A stretch of DNA of 64,000 nt from Solanum dulcamara (taxonomy: Eukaryota; Streptophyta; Magnoliopsida; Solanales; Solanaceae): positions 29,569,246 to 29,633,245 of the forward strand of contig NC_077241.1 in the NCBI RefSeq assembly GCF_947179165.1, read 5' to 3'. The notes under the pieces are model-generated. The model worked only from the letters and a program-made list of their open reading frames with translations, had not been told where the DNA came from and did no database searches. A program made the translations under genes and the position numbers. Shown in pieces: positions 48,919 to 62,146 of this stretch (position 1 is the stretch's first letter; each line of letters opens with the position of its first letter).

Positions 48919-49037
48919 TCTCGCATGATCATACCAGAACTAATACATTATGTTCCATCAGAATTTTAAAGTTAACCGTGCTGGGAAGAGAGTAATACTG
49001 GGATGGGTGACCTCAATGGGAAGTCTTCGTGTCGCGT
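48919..49037 (+). rRNA. Near-full-length 5S rRNA-derived sequence in N2
   Basis: Plus strand follows plant 5S rRNA over its whole length: ATGATCATACCAGAACTAAT at the 5' part, AAAGTTAACCGTGCTGGGA (box A region), AGAGTAATACTGGGATGGGTG (box C), and GGGAAGTCTTCGTGTCGC at the 3' part, followed by TTTT (49037-49040), the form of a Pol III terminator. It is antisense to N2. Scattered substitutions show it is a relic. Flanks are N2 internal sequence shared with N4. Confidence 0.9.
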
Positions 49038-50771
49038 TTTATTGTAATACTTGCCATAATGTGTGGGGCACTCAACTTAGCTACAGATTTACCTCAGCAT
49101 TGTCTCGTGAGTCTTTATGTTTTACCTTGTCCTTTTCTCTATTATCTTACAACCAGTATCGGCGTAGACCTTTAGCTCCACTATGACCATGTCCCCCCTT
49201 TTTTGGTCATTTTGATTTAACTTCTCTTATTGTATTCCCCCCTCCCCCCTTTCTGTATGCACCCATTCATTAGGGTGGGCTACTGAGTAGCGCTAAAGTT
49301 AGTTCTTATAGTGACCTTTGGAGCCGCTTTGAGTTTTGGCTATTATTAGCTGGCATAGCTTTAAAGGAATTTGACATATAAGCTCCCCTATCCTCTATTC
49401 ATTTTGTTTTGTCCTCATTTTCTACCACAGGAGGCTTTCTATTCCTTTTTCTTTGTTTATTTATCTATCGCAATATCATTTGCGACTAACTCTATAACCA
49501 ACATTTTGGCTTTTTGTCTAGAATGCTATCATTATCCTTCGTAATGTCTCTTTAGTTGGTCGATATCCTTTCATGGTTACATTCTTTTGGTTTTATACGC
49601 AACCGCCTTCTAGTGTTATGATGTTCAGGGTCTCGTCACAAACTTCTTAACGCTGCCTTATGTAGCATTTTGGCTTCCATCCAATTATTGGTAGCTTCTG
49701 GACCTTTCTAACATGGTTTAGCAAGATATCTTATTGAAGTTTAGACGTCTATCTCAAATATATTTCCATGTCAATTGCCTCCTCCTACTTTTGCCATTTC
49801 CTCATTAACTTCCCCCCTTTAGAGTGTACTCGTACTTTCATCTGCTTGTACCTTGCTCTATGTCTCTTTGTACAGTCTCAATTTCGCCCCATCTCTTCCT
49901 CCAATCTACTTGGTACTGCATCATATCTCCATCTATTTGCATATTTTATAATCTGACTATCTGCATATGGAATCTTGGCTAAATTATGAAACGACGAGAA
50001 CCTTTCCATACATAGTGCGACACCTCGTCTGTTACTCTGTACTTGAGTAATGGGACCCATGGGACTACTCGTCTGAGGCCACATTCTATTTATCTTCATC
50101 AAAAATTAATTAGTACTTGTAGTCGTTCCAATTTCCACTAGTCAGTACTAGTATTCCGACAATAACTATTTAAGGTTTTCTTGAAGTAGTGGCTTTGTCC
50201 CAACCTATATCCTTTGTTTCTTGGGATGAATAGAAGTTGCGCCATTTATTCCTTAAGTTTGCCATCCTCGTCCCTTAAGGGTTCCACTATTTTTGGGGTG
50301 ACATTGTGCACACGCGTCATTTTTTTTGTATCTTAAGCTCCATGCTCTTACTGCATTTTCAACGCAGGATTTTAACTTAGTCAACGCATACTAAGTGCGC
50401 TTTACTAGTGGTCCCACTTTATCCCTGCATACTCGTATCCCACTATTCAATTCATACCTACATATCCCCCTTTTTGCTCGTATTCGTATTCAGTTCCTGA
50501 CATATCTTTGAGGTGCTTCTGTTAGAAGTTCTTTCCCCAAATAAAGAGGGTGTCCCTTATCGACGACATGAAGAGTATCTCTTATAGCTTAATTTACCAT
50601 CCTATAGGTACTCGATATCAATTTCCAAGATATGTTATAAACTATGTTTTATTCCCTTTTTCTTGTATTTTGAAAATTTCGGCAGAGTTTCCTCTACACT
50701 TCTTACTATCCCAAAACTTGCACGCGGAAAATACCAACAATGCCTCACAGGGCCAACAATACATATCATAT

Positions 50772-50833
50772 CACAGCTGCACAGGGCTTTCAATGTCATT
50801 TCATATCGCAGCCACACAGGGCTTTCAATGTCA
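50772..50833. repeat. Short tandem repeat in N2 leader
   Basis: Two units of CACAGGGCTTTCAATGTCA with a TATCGCAGC-type spacer. The same duplication is in N4 (61676-61735), while element A has a single diverged copy. Confidence 0.7.
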
Positions 50834-51233
50834 AAAATAATATACAAATGCTGGACTTACCTCATATGTCCAACTTCAAACTGCATCTGTTGCACTTCCT
50901 GTCTGCTTTCTTTTCAGGTTTTAACTTTACATTTCAATAGTACTTCAATACCTTACCCGACAGATATCTTCCATGGCTTTACTTTACTTACCTGCATGCT
51001 TCGTAACTTTCCATGTCATCAATTACTTCCTTATGTTGGTGTCGTCCTTCTGTTAAGATCCAAGGTTAGTATAAGGAATTTTCCTATGACTTGGATCTAA
51101 AGCACGATCTCAGATGTGAAAGAAAGGTAACATCCTAAATGTCCTATAGCTTCTTTTTTATGGATGTGGCGCGCAACACATCGATAATCAAGACTCTACT
51201 AGACATGGTCTACAGACAATCCAAGGACAAACT

Positions 51234-51245
51234 GCTCTGATACCA
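51234..51245 (-). other. N2 primer-binding site
   Basis: Intact GCTCTGATACCA, 4 nt before the LTR start at 51250. Confidence 0.92.
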
Positions 51246-51249
51246 TTTT

Positions 51250-53424
51250 TGTCATGACTCAACCCCATAGGCCGTGATTGGGGTCCGACCTGGACCCCCC
51301 ATATACCTAGCTATCAACTATGGTCAAATTGAACAATAAATAAAACAATATCATGTAACAAAGCCCCACTTGGTGATAACATTTTCATAAACCTATAGCC
51401 CTTTTTGTTTGTATCACAATATGACAGGGCACGCAAGCCGACAAGGCTGCCATATATCATATATCATGTAGACCAAGCTGAATCAAACTGACATACACAA
51501 CCCACATATACATGTCTGCAGACCTCTAAAAATATTAACGACAACATATGGTGGGACAGGGCCCCCGCCGTACCCCTAAATAGACACAATAATTTTACAC
51601 ATCAGTGGTCCATATAAATAACTAGGCTTCGACACAATGAAGCCTCTTCCAACTGAGCTGAATGGAATCCTAAGCTGACGGACTCCCAAAACTTGTACCT
51701 GTGGGGATGAAACGCAGCACCCCAAAGAAAGGGGGGTTAGTAAGACATATGTACTGAGTATGTAAAACATAATATAATGCCACTGGAAGCATATCTGAAG
51801 TAAAGAAGCAGGGGCTAAAATATCAATATTGGAAACCTGTACCTGTACTCTGTGAATCATGAAAGCATGTATGCTCAATTTATACAATATAGCCAGCCCT
51901 TTTAGGGATCCGGGGAATCACATCTATAGGACCGCCCGACGCCATCACCCCCTTATTACTGGACAATGCAGTAAGTTGTGCATGATAACGTACCCGGCCC
52001 AGGACTCTATGAAAGAAGGGTTACAATATACACGAGTAGAGTAGTGAGTAACTATATGCAATTTAAATCATATCGGAGACTCGACAGAACAGGAAAGTTA
52101 AGCTTTTGCCTGAGGACCCAAGTAGTAGTGTAGTCATCTCAAGTGTCCTCTAAATGCCATTATGGGCTGTCTGAATTGTAATCTCGGGGACCCTAAAATT
52201 GTATTAACATAGGGCCAAATCATTTATGGAATCAGAAATACTTGTTACCTTATAATCTTTAGGACGTAGAGCCTGTACATTTGTTACCTCTTTAACGTAT
52301 AAAAGTTTCCAGGGAAATAGTTAACCTACTATACGAGTTCAATATTCATAAGTAAATAAGAGATGTTTAAGAATGGAGTTACCCCAGAGCTCAGATCATA
52401 TTCAACTTACAGCTAAGACAAAGACATGCCCAAAAGAAGAAAGAGAATAAGCTCTACGTAGTCTGTACTTTCCTTCAAGTGATCTTCATTTAAATATTTC
52501 GTACCCGGCCCATTATGGGGCTCGGTGAACCACTATGGCATCATAATCTCATTTTTGTACCAAATATATATCAAGGTAAATGAGAGATAGCTGTACGTAC
52601 TTATACCAAAACATGCCAAGAGAAAGCTTTACATACCTCTTGTGAGTTACTCTTTATTCCGTTCGCCTCGTCGTCCTTTGAACCTATTCAACATGAAAGT
52701 AGTATGAATATCAACCACTCTTAGCTTTCCAGCATCTTAGGTTACACCTTAGTATTCATGGAATCTATGTCCTTGTTCGTCTCCCCAACTAGTTCTTTAA
52801 TTATTTATGGCGTTAACGAAAATTGGGCAGCACCTCCCCTATAACGTGCCCTATCCAAATTTTCAATTAGATACCTAAACACTACAGCCAACCAACAACA
52901 ACAACATGTGGCATACTTTTAAGCAATTCACACCAACAATATACAACATAAACTCCAAACGACTCGCTTAGAATTACGATATCAAAATAGGGTGTCTAGC
53001 ATTTATTTTTTAACACCTTTAATTATACAAGCCGAAGGGTCATGTGGATGCAACCAGAAATACCCACACCCCTTTTTGAATACATTTAGTCCATACAACA
53101 GCTCCCCCACACCTACAACAGCACACTACAAGCCCAACACTTCACTTCGATGACAATTTAACTATAGCGACTACAATTTGGATTGTTTCCAACGTCAAGC
53201 ATTCTTATATCATTTTTACGTTTCACATACAAGGCATATAATACACTCCATAATAGCACGATAAAGTGCAAATTAATAGGAGAAACCTTATCTTACCCGA
53301 AATTGGCCAAAACATTCCAAAACTGCATCTCAGAAACTTCTTGATGTGCTGAATCGGGGTGGACTGTTTGTGTCCCTTTTCCATTGCCCCAAATTGTGAT
53401 TTTATGTTATCAGATACTATTATA
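51250..53424 (-). repeat. N2 5' LTR, left part (interrupted by N3)
   Basis: Starts TGTCATGACTC. Follows the N2 3' LTR to the point equivalent to about 45848, where N3 begins. The missing last ~0.9 kb should lie beyond N4, outside the window. Confidence 0.88.
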
Positions 53425-54548
53425 GTCACGACCTAACCCCGTAGGCCACGATTAGGGTCCGACTTGCACCCCCCATACACATGCCTATCAGCTGTGGTCA
53501 CATTGAACTGTAAATAAAACAATATCATGTAATAGAGCCTTGCTGGGCGATAATATTTTCATAACCCTGTATCCCTTTTTGTTTGTATCACAATATGACA
53601 GGGCACGCAAGCCGAAAAGGTCGCCATAACATAATCACATATATCATATATCAGGTAGACTTAGCTGAATCAAATTGACATACACAACCCACATATATAT
53701 GTCTACAGACCTCTAAAAATATTAACGACAACATATGGCGGGACAGGGCCCCCGCCGTACCCCTGAATAGACAAAATAATTTTTATACATCAATGGTCAA
53801 TATCAAAAACTAGGCTCCGATACAATGGAGCCTCCTCCAGCTGAACTGAGCGGAATCCTAAGCTGACGGACTCTAAAAACTTGTACCTATACTTGCGGGC
53901 ATGAAATGCATCCCCCCAAAGAAATAGGGTCAGTACGACATATGTACTGAGTATGTAAAACGGTACATAATACAACTGGAAGTATATCCGAAACAGAGAA
54001 GCAGGAGAACAATTTATCAAATCGGAAACATGTACCTGTACTCTGTGAATCATAAAAACATGGATGCTCAAATTTTCAATATAGTCGGCACCGTCAGAAG
54101 GCCGGTGAATCATATATGTAATATTAGTATCAGGCCCCGTGCCATCATCACCTTATTACAACACATCATCATAGTATCAGTATCAGACCCCATGCCATCG
54201 TCATCTTATTACAACACATTATCATAGTATCAATATCAGGCCCCAGGCCATCGTCACCTTATTACAACACATCATCATCATATATATACATACGGATGCC
54301 GGCCCTCTAGCAAGGGACTCGGTGAACAATGTAGTGAATTGCACTAATCTGACAACCGGCCCAGAACTCGGAGAAGAAGTGTTACAGTACACACAAGTAG
54401 AGTAGTGAGTAACTATATGTAATTCAAATCATTATCGGAGACTCGACAGAATAAGAAAGTTAAGCTTTTATTTGAGGATCCGAGTAACGATGTAGTCATC
54501 TCGAGTATCCTCTAGATGCCATTATGAGCTGTCTCAATTATAATCTTG
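53425..54548 (-). repeat. N3 LTR fragment (1.1 kb visible)
   Basis: Begins with GTCACGACCTAACCCC in the N2 LTR (the exact first base is uncertain by one or two) and is interrupted at 54549 by N4. It contains a three-unit minisatellite at 54122-54285. Confidence 0.82.
54122..54285. repeat. Minisatellite, about 55 bp x 3, in N3
   Basis: Units start GTATCAGTATCAGGCCCC and include CACCTTATTACAACACATCA. It is a longer-unit relative of the array at 11218-11384. Confidence 0.85.
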
Positions 54549-57500
54549 TGTCACGATCCAATCCCGTAGGCCGCAATTGGGGTCCGACCGGGACCCCCAT
54601 ATATATATTAATCAGTTATGGTCAAACCAAGTTACAGAAACACAATGCATATACATCAAGTATAATCAAACCGGACTACAAGAATACAATACGTTCATAA
54701 GACCCAGCTGAACAAAACTAACAATTATAACCCACATATATATATCTACCGACCTCTAAAAAGAATAATGACAACATATGGCGGTATAGGGCCCCCGCCG
54801 TACCCCTGAATAAATAAAACGATGATACACATCAGTGGCTAGTGCCCAAAACTAGGCTCCAATACAATAGAGCCTTTTCCAGCTGAGCTAAGCGGGATCC
54901 TAAGCTATCGGACTCCCAAAACCCGTACCTGTACTTGCGGGCATGAAACGCAGCCCCCCGAAGAAAGAGGGGTCAGTACAACATATATACTGAGTATATA
55001 AGTATAACATAATATAACTGGAGGCATATCTGAAAAAGAGAAGCAGGGGATAATATATCAAATCCGAAACCTGTACCTATACTCTGTGAATCAGGAAAGC
55101 ATGCATGCTCAAGTCATACCATATAGCCAGCCCTTTCAGGGTTTCGGTGAATCATATCAATAGGACCATCATAGGTCCGGTGCTATTTCCACCTTATTCA
55201 CATCATCATATATCTATAAACGCATCGTGGCCCTTTATTGAGGAACTCAGTGAATAATGTAGTGAACTGTGCACGAGAACATATCCTGGCCCGGGACTCA
55301 AGGAAAAAAGTGTTACAATATACACGAGTAGAGTAGTGAGTAACTATATGCAATTTAAATCATTATTAGAGACTTGACCGTATAAGAAGATTAAAATTTT
55401 GTCGAAGGAATCGAGTAGTAGTGTAGTCATCTCGAGTGACCTCTAAATGCCATTATGGGCAATATTGATTATAATCTCGGGGCTCCTAGACATGTACTAA
55501 AGTAAAGCCAAATCACTTATAGAACCAGAAACATTTGTTAACATATAGTCTATAAGACTTAGAGCTTGTATATTTGTTATCTCTTTAGCATAGAGAAGTT
55601 TTCAGGGAAATAGTTTAATTATTATAAAAGTCGGATATTCAGATGTAAATAAGAGATGCTAAGAATGGAGTTACCCTGCAACTCATATCATGTTTAACCT
55701 ACAACTAAGACATGCCAGAAGAAGAAAGAGAATAAACTATATATAGTCTGTACTTTCCTTAATGTGGATATTTCATACCCGTCCCATTCTAGGGCTCGGT
55801 GAACAACTATGGCATCATAATATCATTTTCATGCCAAGTACATATCCAGAGAAAGGAGAGATAGCTTTTCATAAACTACTCTTTAACACGTAGAAGCCTT
55901 AACAGGCAATACTTAATCTTTATAGGGTTTCCATTATCAAATAGTGGATGGGGATTAGGAGGCATACTTGGAGTTCTGGGAGTGGAATTATTCCCACATT
56001 TCATCCACAAACCACCAAAGGCTATGACATGCCAACAGGAAAGAAAGATAGCTTTACGCACTATGTCAACAACTTGCCAAGAGAAAGCTTCACATACCTT
56101 GTCTGAGTTATTCCTTATCCTGTTCTCCTCGTCGTCCTTTGAACCTATCCAAAATAGAAGTAATATGAATATCAACCCTTCTTAACTTTTCAGCATCTTA
56201 GGTTACACCTTAGTATTAATGGAATCTATTTCCGTAGTCGTTTCCTCGACTAATTCTTTAGTTTGTTAAGGCGTTAGTGAAAATTGGGCAGCACCTCCCG
56301 TATAATGTGCCCTATCCAAATTTCCAATTAGGTCCCTAATACCTACATCCAACCAACAACAACAACCTGCGGTAATACACACCAACAATATGCAATATAA
56401 ACTCCAAATGATTCATTCAAAAAGATGATATCAAATAGGGCGTCTAGTCTTTATTCTATAACCCCTTTCATTATATGAAACGAGGGGTCGTGTGGATGCA
56501 ACCAGAAGCATCCACACCCCTTTTATAATGCATTTAGTCCCTTCAACAATACATTACACCCCTGCAGCAACAACTCACTCAAAACTATCAAAATGTGAAT
56601 TCTGGACAGCTTACTGTTTTACCTTGTCGCTTCATTTCGAAGGTGTAATGGAGGGAAACAGGATTTACGTCCTTCATTAAAGTTATACACATGTCTCTTA
56701 GGGTCGTATACAATTTCTAATCACCCCTACATATATTCTGTACAAAAAGATATGCCCAAAACACCAACAGCAGTCCGTGTAAGATTTCCAAAACCAAAAG
56801 TCTGGGCAGTACCTCCTCTACACTTCATCATCCTTTTTCGAGAAGATAAAAGCAAAACTGGATTTTAACATCTAAATTAAAGTTATATAAATATGAAATA
56901 ACTTTCCAAAACATATTGAATCACCCGAAACAAAGCTATACACAAGAAGTTATACCAATATTACTAACAACTGTCCCCTCCAAAAACGGGTTTGTTAACT
57001 AGTTCTTAACGTTTTCTCTCTTTGTTCTTTCAACTTTCTCTTATTCTTTCCAAGTGTAAAGCTGAATAATTAAGTCCATAGACATCATAATATACATATA
57101 TACATCCCCACGTGATTAAGGAACACCGTAGGTAAGTAATTCACGGAGAGAAACTTGGAAACTTACCTTAACTTCTCCAAAACGTGGCTGCCTTTCTCCT
57201 TTCTCTTCTTCACATTTTTCTTCTAAGTTCTTGGCTGATTTTTGGATATGTAATGAAGTACTTAGTCATAATACACACATATATAGGTTGTCTTAGGAGG
57301 TGACATGTGTCATTCTCTAAGGGTGACACGTGTCCAACCCTTATTGGACCACCTAACTATGCAACCACTTAGGGGCTGCCATGTGGCAGTGGGGTCCACC
57401 CCCACCCCCAAGCAGGCAGGTGGGTCACCTCCTTGCTTGAGGTGCTTCCATGTGTCACTCTCTTATTGGCTTTCTCATTTCATCTTGTTCCCTTCCCCGT

Positions 57501-57813
57501 GGGTTCGTAATCTCGTCCTATTTTAAGAACCTACGTAATCCATGCTATGCAAGCTTAGTATGTCCTTAAGTAGCTCAAGTGTATACGACTTCTAAATTAG
57601 TAGCTTACATAGGTAAATCAAGTCCTACAACTCATTTCTTGGCCTCCAATTCCTTCCAGATTCTTATGATTCTATTTCCAACCTTCTCTACATAGGGTAT
57701 CATATTCTCCCCTCCTTAGAGTTGTTTGATAGTGTCGTAGCGTATCCGGCTCAAATGATAATGTCTAAGGAACTTATGAAACATTCCGAGTTTTAAAAGC
57801 GTGGGATGTAACA
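54549..57813 (-). repeat. N4 3' LTR (3.27 kb)
   Basis: TGTCACGATCC to GGGATGTAACA. Similar throughout to 62151-64000. Carries the G-U version of the CAGTAC hairpin (54974-54992). Confidence 0.92.
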
Positions 57814-57827
57814 TCCTTCCCCCATTT
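57814..57827 (-). other. N4 polypurine tract
   Basis: Minus strand AAATGGGGGAAGGA (one pyrimidine interruption) against the LTR start; PPT hairpin follows at about 57829-57848. Confidence 0.78.
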
Positions 57828-58024
57828 AGAACATTTGTCCCCGAATGTTAAACAAATCTTCCCTTAGCACTTTATACAATCGTAGGGAGATTCTTTACTG
57901 TTGCCATAACACATTCTTCTATCCAAGTACTTAATATATGAGTTTCAGGAATTGGGGTTACCTGTAGACATCGGAAATAGGTATGAATACTTGTGTTTCC
58001 TTCTCTCTTTCATTTCTCAGATTA

Positions 58025-58700
58025 TCCCCTTTTCTGATTTTGGTTTTGCCACAGTATGTTGACGGAAGGAACATCTTTAGTCTATAATCTTCTGGTTTGC
58101 CGATCTAAGATGGCGATAGGTTGTTCCTCGCAGGATTCCTTTTCCTGTACATTATCTATGGAATATACCCTGGGTGGTTCATCAGTACCGTTGCAAAGCA
58201 TCCCTATCTGATGGACTGGGCGTATAGTTTCCAAATGAGGTGGTAAGCTCAACTTACCAGCCACGTTTCCCACCTTACGAGTAACTTGATACAGTCTAAC
58301 ATATTCCGGGTTAAGTTTCCTTTTCTAGGTGACCCTATTATGAACATCCAATCATCAATTTGAATGTTGTATGTCGATGTTGATTATCTGTATATCATTC
58401 CTGCCGACTCTGGGCTTTTAGTCAATAGCTTGCTTAATTATGTCGGGGCCTTTTTAGCTTAGTCTTTCTTACATCTACCCATCCAATAGGGAACTTACAC
58501 GTCTTACTCTATCAGTCTTGTACAGAGTCATTGGGATACCATAGTGGTAGCCATTATGGTAGGCAACTCGGTAGGTGATAGATAATCATCCCAACTATCT
58601 TCGAAGTTAACAACACCAGCTCATGACATATCTTCTAGCGTTTAAGTGGTACACTTTAGCCTGTTCATCAGGTTTGAGGGTAAAGTAGTGTACGAAGACT
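58025..58700 (-). pseudogene. Gypsy integrase and chromodomain-like tail of N4
   Basis: Minus strand: KDVPSVNILW (about 58030-58075), PIAILDRQTRRL and GKLSLPPHLETIRPV (58082-58273), KVSPMKG-type region decayed near 58330, and a TLEDM…FEDSWDDYL segment near 58580-58660. A stop separates ILDRQTRRL from the KDVPSV part. It is inactive; homologous to N2 46947-47550. Confidence 0.83.
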
Positions 58701-59293
58701 TATCTGTCTTCCCAGTTTCTTTGCATCTCTCGATAGTTAATTGCAACTTGGGCTCCCTTGCCTAGGACAATAGCTGTGGGGACTCCGTAGGGTCCTACCA
58801 ACTTCTTACCCTACAATTTTACACCTTGTCGGCTAAGTAGGTAGCCTTTAATCGAAGGAGCAGGGGCTAATATCGTGAATCCACAAGTAATATTCCCTTC
58901 AGAGTTATCTATCGATAGAGTGCGAAGTGAGTCTTGTAGCCCAGGTCATATTGTGGAATTTTCGACCCTGGGGTATTACCTCCTGTCGTACGTAAATTAC
59001 ATCAGCTGGTACCCTTACCCTTTGGGTTTTGCTTTTTTACCCTCAGAGTTACCTACCGCGTGGTGTAGAAATTACCTCGCCCACTGGCCTATATAGCCCT
59101 TCGGTGATTTTCTTGTTATTAATAGGTACTATGTTGAAGAACTGTGGCATTCGAGTAGGTCGGTAGTTAGCAATCAGCTAATCCTTCTCGTTTTCCTTAA
59201 GCCCTTGTTACAATTACCATAACGTATCTCATAATACTCTGGGTACATAATCTCATATCGTTTACGCATCGCTAGTTCAGATTCTCCCATCTC

Positions 59294-59411
59294 GGGCGAT
59301 CATACCAACAGTAACGCATTAAGTTCCATCAGAATATCGAAGTCAAGCGTGCTGGGGCGAGAGTAATATTGGGATGGGTGACCTCCCTAGGAAGTCTTCA
59401 TGTCGCATTTC
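59294..59411 (+). rRNA. Full-length 5S rRNA-derived sequence in N4
   Basis: Plus strand: GGGCGATCATACCAACAGTA, then TCGAAGTCAAGCGTGCTGGG, GGCGAGAGTAATATT, GGGATGGGTGACCTCC, GGAAGTCTTCATGTCGC. The whole length of plant 5S rRNA is recognisable, and box C is intact. It is antisense to the element, in the same flanking sequence as the N2 copy, so it was inherited from a common ancestor. Only TTT follows, not a full T4 terminator. Confidence 0.9.
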
Positions 59412-61675
59412 ATTACAATCCTTGCAATAATGTGTGGGGCACTCAACTTAGCCCAAGATTTACCTTAGCGTCGTCTCGCTAGTCTTTATGTTTTGCCTTG
59501 TCCTTTCCTCTGTTATCTTGCAACTAGTATCGGCGTAGATCTTTAGTTCCACTATGACCATGTCCCCTTTTTTTGGTCATTTTGATTTAACTTCTCCTAT
59601 TGTATCCCTCCCCTTTTGTACGCACCTATTCATTAGGGTGGGCTACTGAGTAGCGCTAAAGTTGTTCATATAGTGACCTTTAAAGCCTCTTCGAGTTTTG
59701 TCTATTATTAGCTGGCATAGCTTTAAAGGAATTTGACATATAAGCTTGCCTATCCTCTAGCAACCAACTAGTCATGTCCGTCTTGTTCAAACTATTTCAC
59801 AATTTTTCTTACCCCCGCTTGTAATCTTCTTGACACATTTTCATGTCATTCCTTACCTTTACAAGGATATGAGAAGGTTTTCAACTTAACCTGAGAGATA
59901 TCTTAGCATTGTTCCACTCGTCCCACCTTGTCAGACTTCTTTCTTTTCCCCTATTCACTCTGTGTTCTTCTCATTTTTTTTTGTTTTTTTTGTAGCATAG
60001 GAGGCTTTCTATTCTTTTTTCTTTGGTTATTTATCTATCGCAATATCATTTGCGACTAATCTATAACCAACATTTTGGCTTTTGGTCTAGCATGTTATTT
60101 ATTATCCTTCGTAATGTCTCTTGAGTTATTGATATCCTTTCATGGTTACACTCTTCTATTTTTATACGCAGTCGCCTTCTAGTGTTATGTTGTTCAGGGT
60201 CTGGTCACAAACTTCTTAACGCTATCTTATGTAGCATTCTGGCTTCCATTCAATTATTAGTGGCTTCCGGACCTTCCTAACTTGGTTTATCAAGATATCT
60301 TATTGAAGTTTAGACGTACATCTCAAATATATTGCCATATTAATTGCCTCCTCTTACTTTTGTCATTTTCTCATTAACTTCCTCTCTTTAGAGAGTGCCT
60401 ATACTTTTACCTTCTTATGCCTTGCTCTATGTCTCTATATCCCGTCTTAATTTCATCCAATCTCTTTCTCCAATCTACTTGATACTGCATCATGTCTCCG
60501 TCTATTTGCATATTTTACAACCTGGTTATCCACGTATGGAATCTTGGCTAAATTATGAAACGACGAGAACCTTTTCATATATAGTGTGACACCACATCTA
60601 TTACTCTGTACTTGAGTAATGGGACCCATGGGACTACTCGTCTGAGGCCACATTCAAAAATTAATTAGTACTTGTAGTCGTTCCGATTTCAATTAGGCAG
60701 TACTAGTATTCTGACGATAACTAGTCAACGTTTTCTTGAAGTAGTGGCTTTGTCCCAACCTTTATCCTTTATTAATTGGGGTGAATGTAGGTTACACCAA
60801 TTATTCCTTAAGTTTGCCTTCTTTGTCTCTTAAGGGTTTCACTATTTTCGGGGCAACGTTGTGTACACGCGTTATTCCTTTATATCTTAAGCTCCATACT
60901 CTTACTGCGTACTCAGCGCAGACTTTTAACTTAATTAGCATCTACCAAGGGCGCCTTATTAGCCGTCTCACTTTATTCCTATATACTTGTATCACACTGT
61001 TCAATTCATACTTACATATCCCCCATTTTGTTCATACTTATATTCAGTTCCTGACATCTCTTTGAGGTGCTTCTGTTAGAAGTTCTTTCCCCAATTAGTC
61101 GGTGGAGAACTATAAACTGTTATCGCAAACCATTTTCTAACCATTGTTGGAAGAAACCATAATCCCTAAAACATTACAGTACTTCTTTTAATACTTGACC
61201 TACCTGGTCTCCTTCCGAGTTTATCCTCAAGTTATGAACAACTCATCTAATTTACAATAGGAGTTGGGGCCTTGGTACCTTCAAAAAGAGTGAATCTCAA
61301 TTACTGGACATCTTACCCTTCAACCTGAGCTTCTCTTTTGTTGTCCTACAACACAATTACGGTTGGAGATACTGCGGTCTGAACTGTACTGCTCAGACAG
61401 ACTTTTGTTTCTTCGAAATAAACTTCCCCAAGTAAAGAGGGTGTCCCTTATTGACGATATGAAGAGTACCTCTTACAACTTTACTTTAGCATAATATGGG
61501 TACTCGGTATCAATTTCTAAGACATGTTATAAAGCTACGTTTTATTCCCTTTTCCTTGTTCTGGGAAAATTTCGGCAGAGTTTCCTATATATTTCTTACT
61601 TATCCCGAACCTGCACGCAGAAAATACCAACAATGCCTCACAGAGCCAACACATATATATATTCGTATCATATCA

Positions 61676-61735
61676 CATCCACACAGGGCTTTCAATATCA
61701 TCTCATATCATAGCCACACAGGGCTTTCAATATCA
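61676..61735. repeat. Short tandem repeat in N4 leader
   Basis: Two units ending CACACAGGGCTTTCAATATCA, matching the N2 leader repeat. Confidence 0.7.
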
Positions 61736-62134
61736 ACAATAATATAAAAATAATAGACTTACCTCGTATGTCCAACTTTGAACTGTATCTGTTGCACTTC
61801 CTGTCTGCTTTCCTTTCAAGTTCCAACTTTACATTTTAATATTACTTCAATATCTTACCCGAAGAATATCTTTCGTGCCTTTACTTTACTTACGTGTTTG
61901 CTTTGTAATGTTCATGTCGTCAATTACTTCCTTCGGTTGATGTTGTCCTTCTACTAAAAGCCAAGGTTAGTATAAGAAATTGTTCTATGACTCGGGTCTA
62001 TAGCACGATCTTAGATGTGGAAGAAAACTAACATCCTAAATGTCCTATAGCCTCCTGTTTATGGATGTGGCGCGCAACACATCGATAACCAAGAGTCTAC
62101 TAGACACGGTCTGCAGACAATCCAAGGACGAACT

Positions 62135-62146
62135 GCTCTGATACCA
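62135..62146 (-). other. N4 primer-binding site
   Basis: Intact GCTCTGATACCA, 4 nt before the LTR start. Confidence 0.92.

Larger units (their letters stand above)
46727..51249 (-). mobile_element. N2 internal region (4.52 kb)
   Basis: From the PPT: pol tail (46947-47800), then unrecognised sequence including an open frame at 47890-48087 that I cannot name. A second weak integrase-like patch (GVPKAII…GAQF near 48365-48420) follows, then the 5S-derived segment (48919-49037), non-coding AT-rich sequence, and the leader (about 50640-51240) with a short tandem repeat at 50772-50833. No gag, protease or RT was recognised. Confidence 0.78.
43537..53424 (-). mobile_element. N2: LTR retrotransposon with 5S-derived sequence (5' LTR split by N3)
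   Basis: Left LTR 43537-46726, PPT, internal region 46727-51249, PBS, and right LTR from 51250, interrupted at 53424. CTGTA (43532-43536) is the candidate left target copy. The right one would be outside the window. Confidence 0.88.

Noticed and set aside
48919..49037. Functional 5S rDNA gene
   Set aside because: Substitutions are scattered along its length, there is no tandem 5S unit or spacer, and the same junctions occur in N4.
50663..51100. 145-codon plus-strand ORF in the N2 leader
   Set aside because: Antisense to the element, covers the leader tandem repeat and PBS-proximal sequence, and is not open at the same position in N4 (61540-62100).
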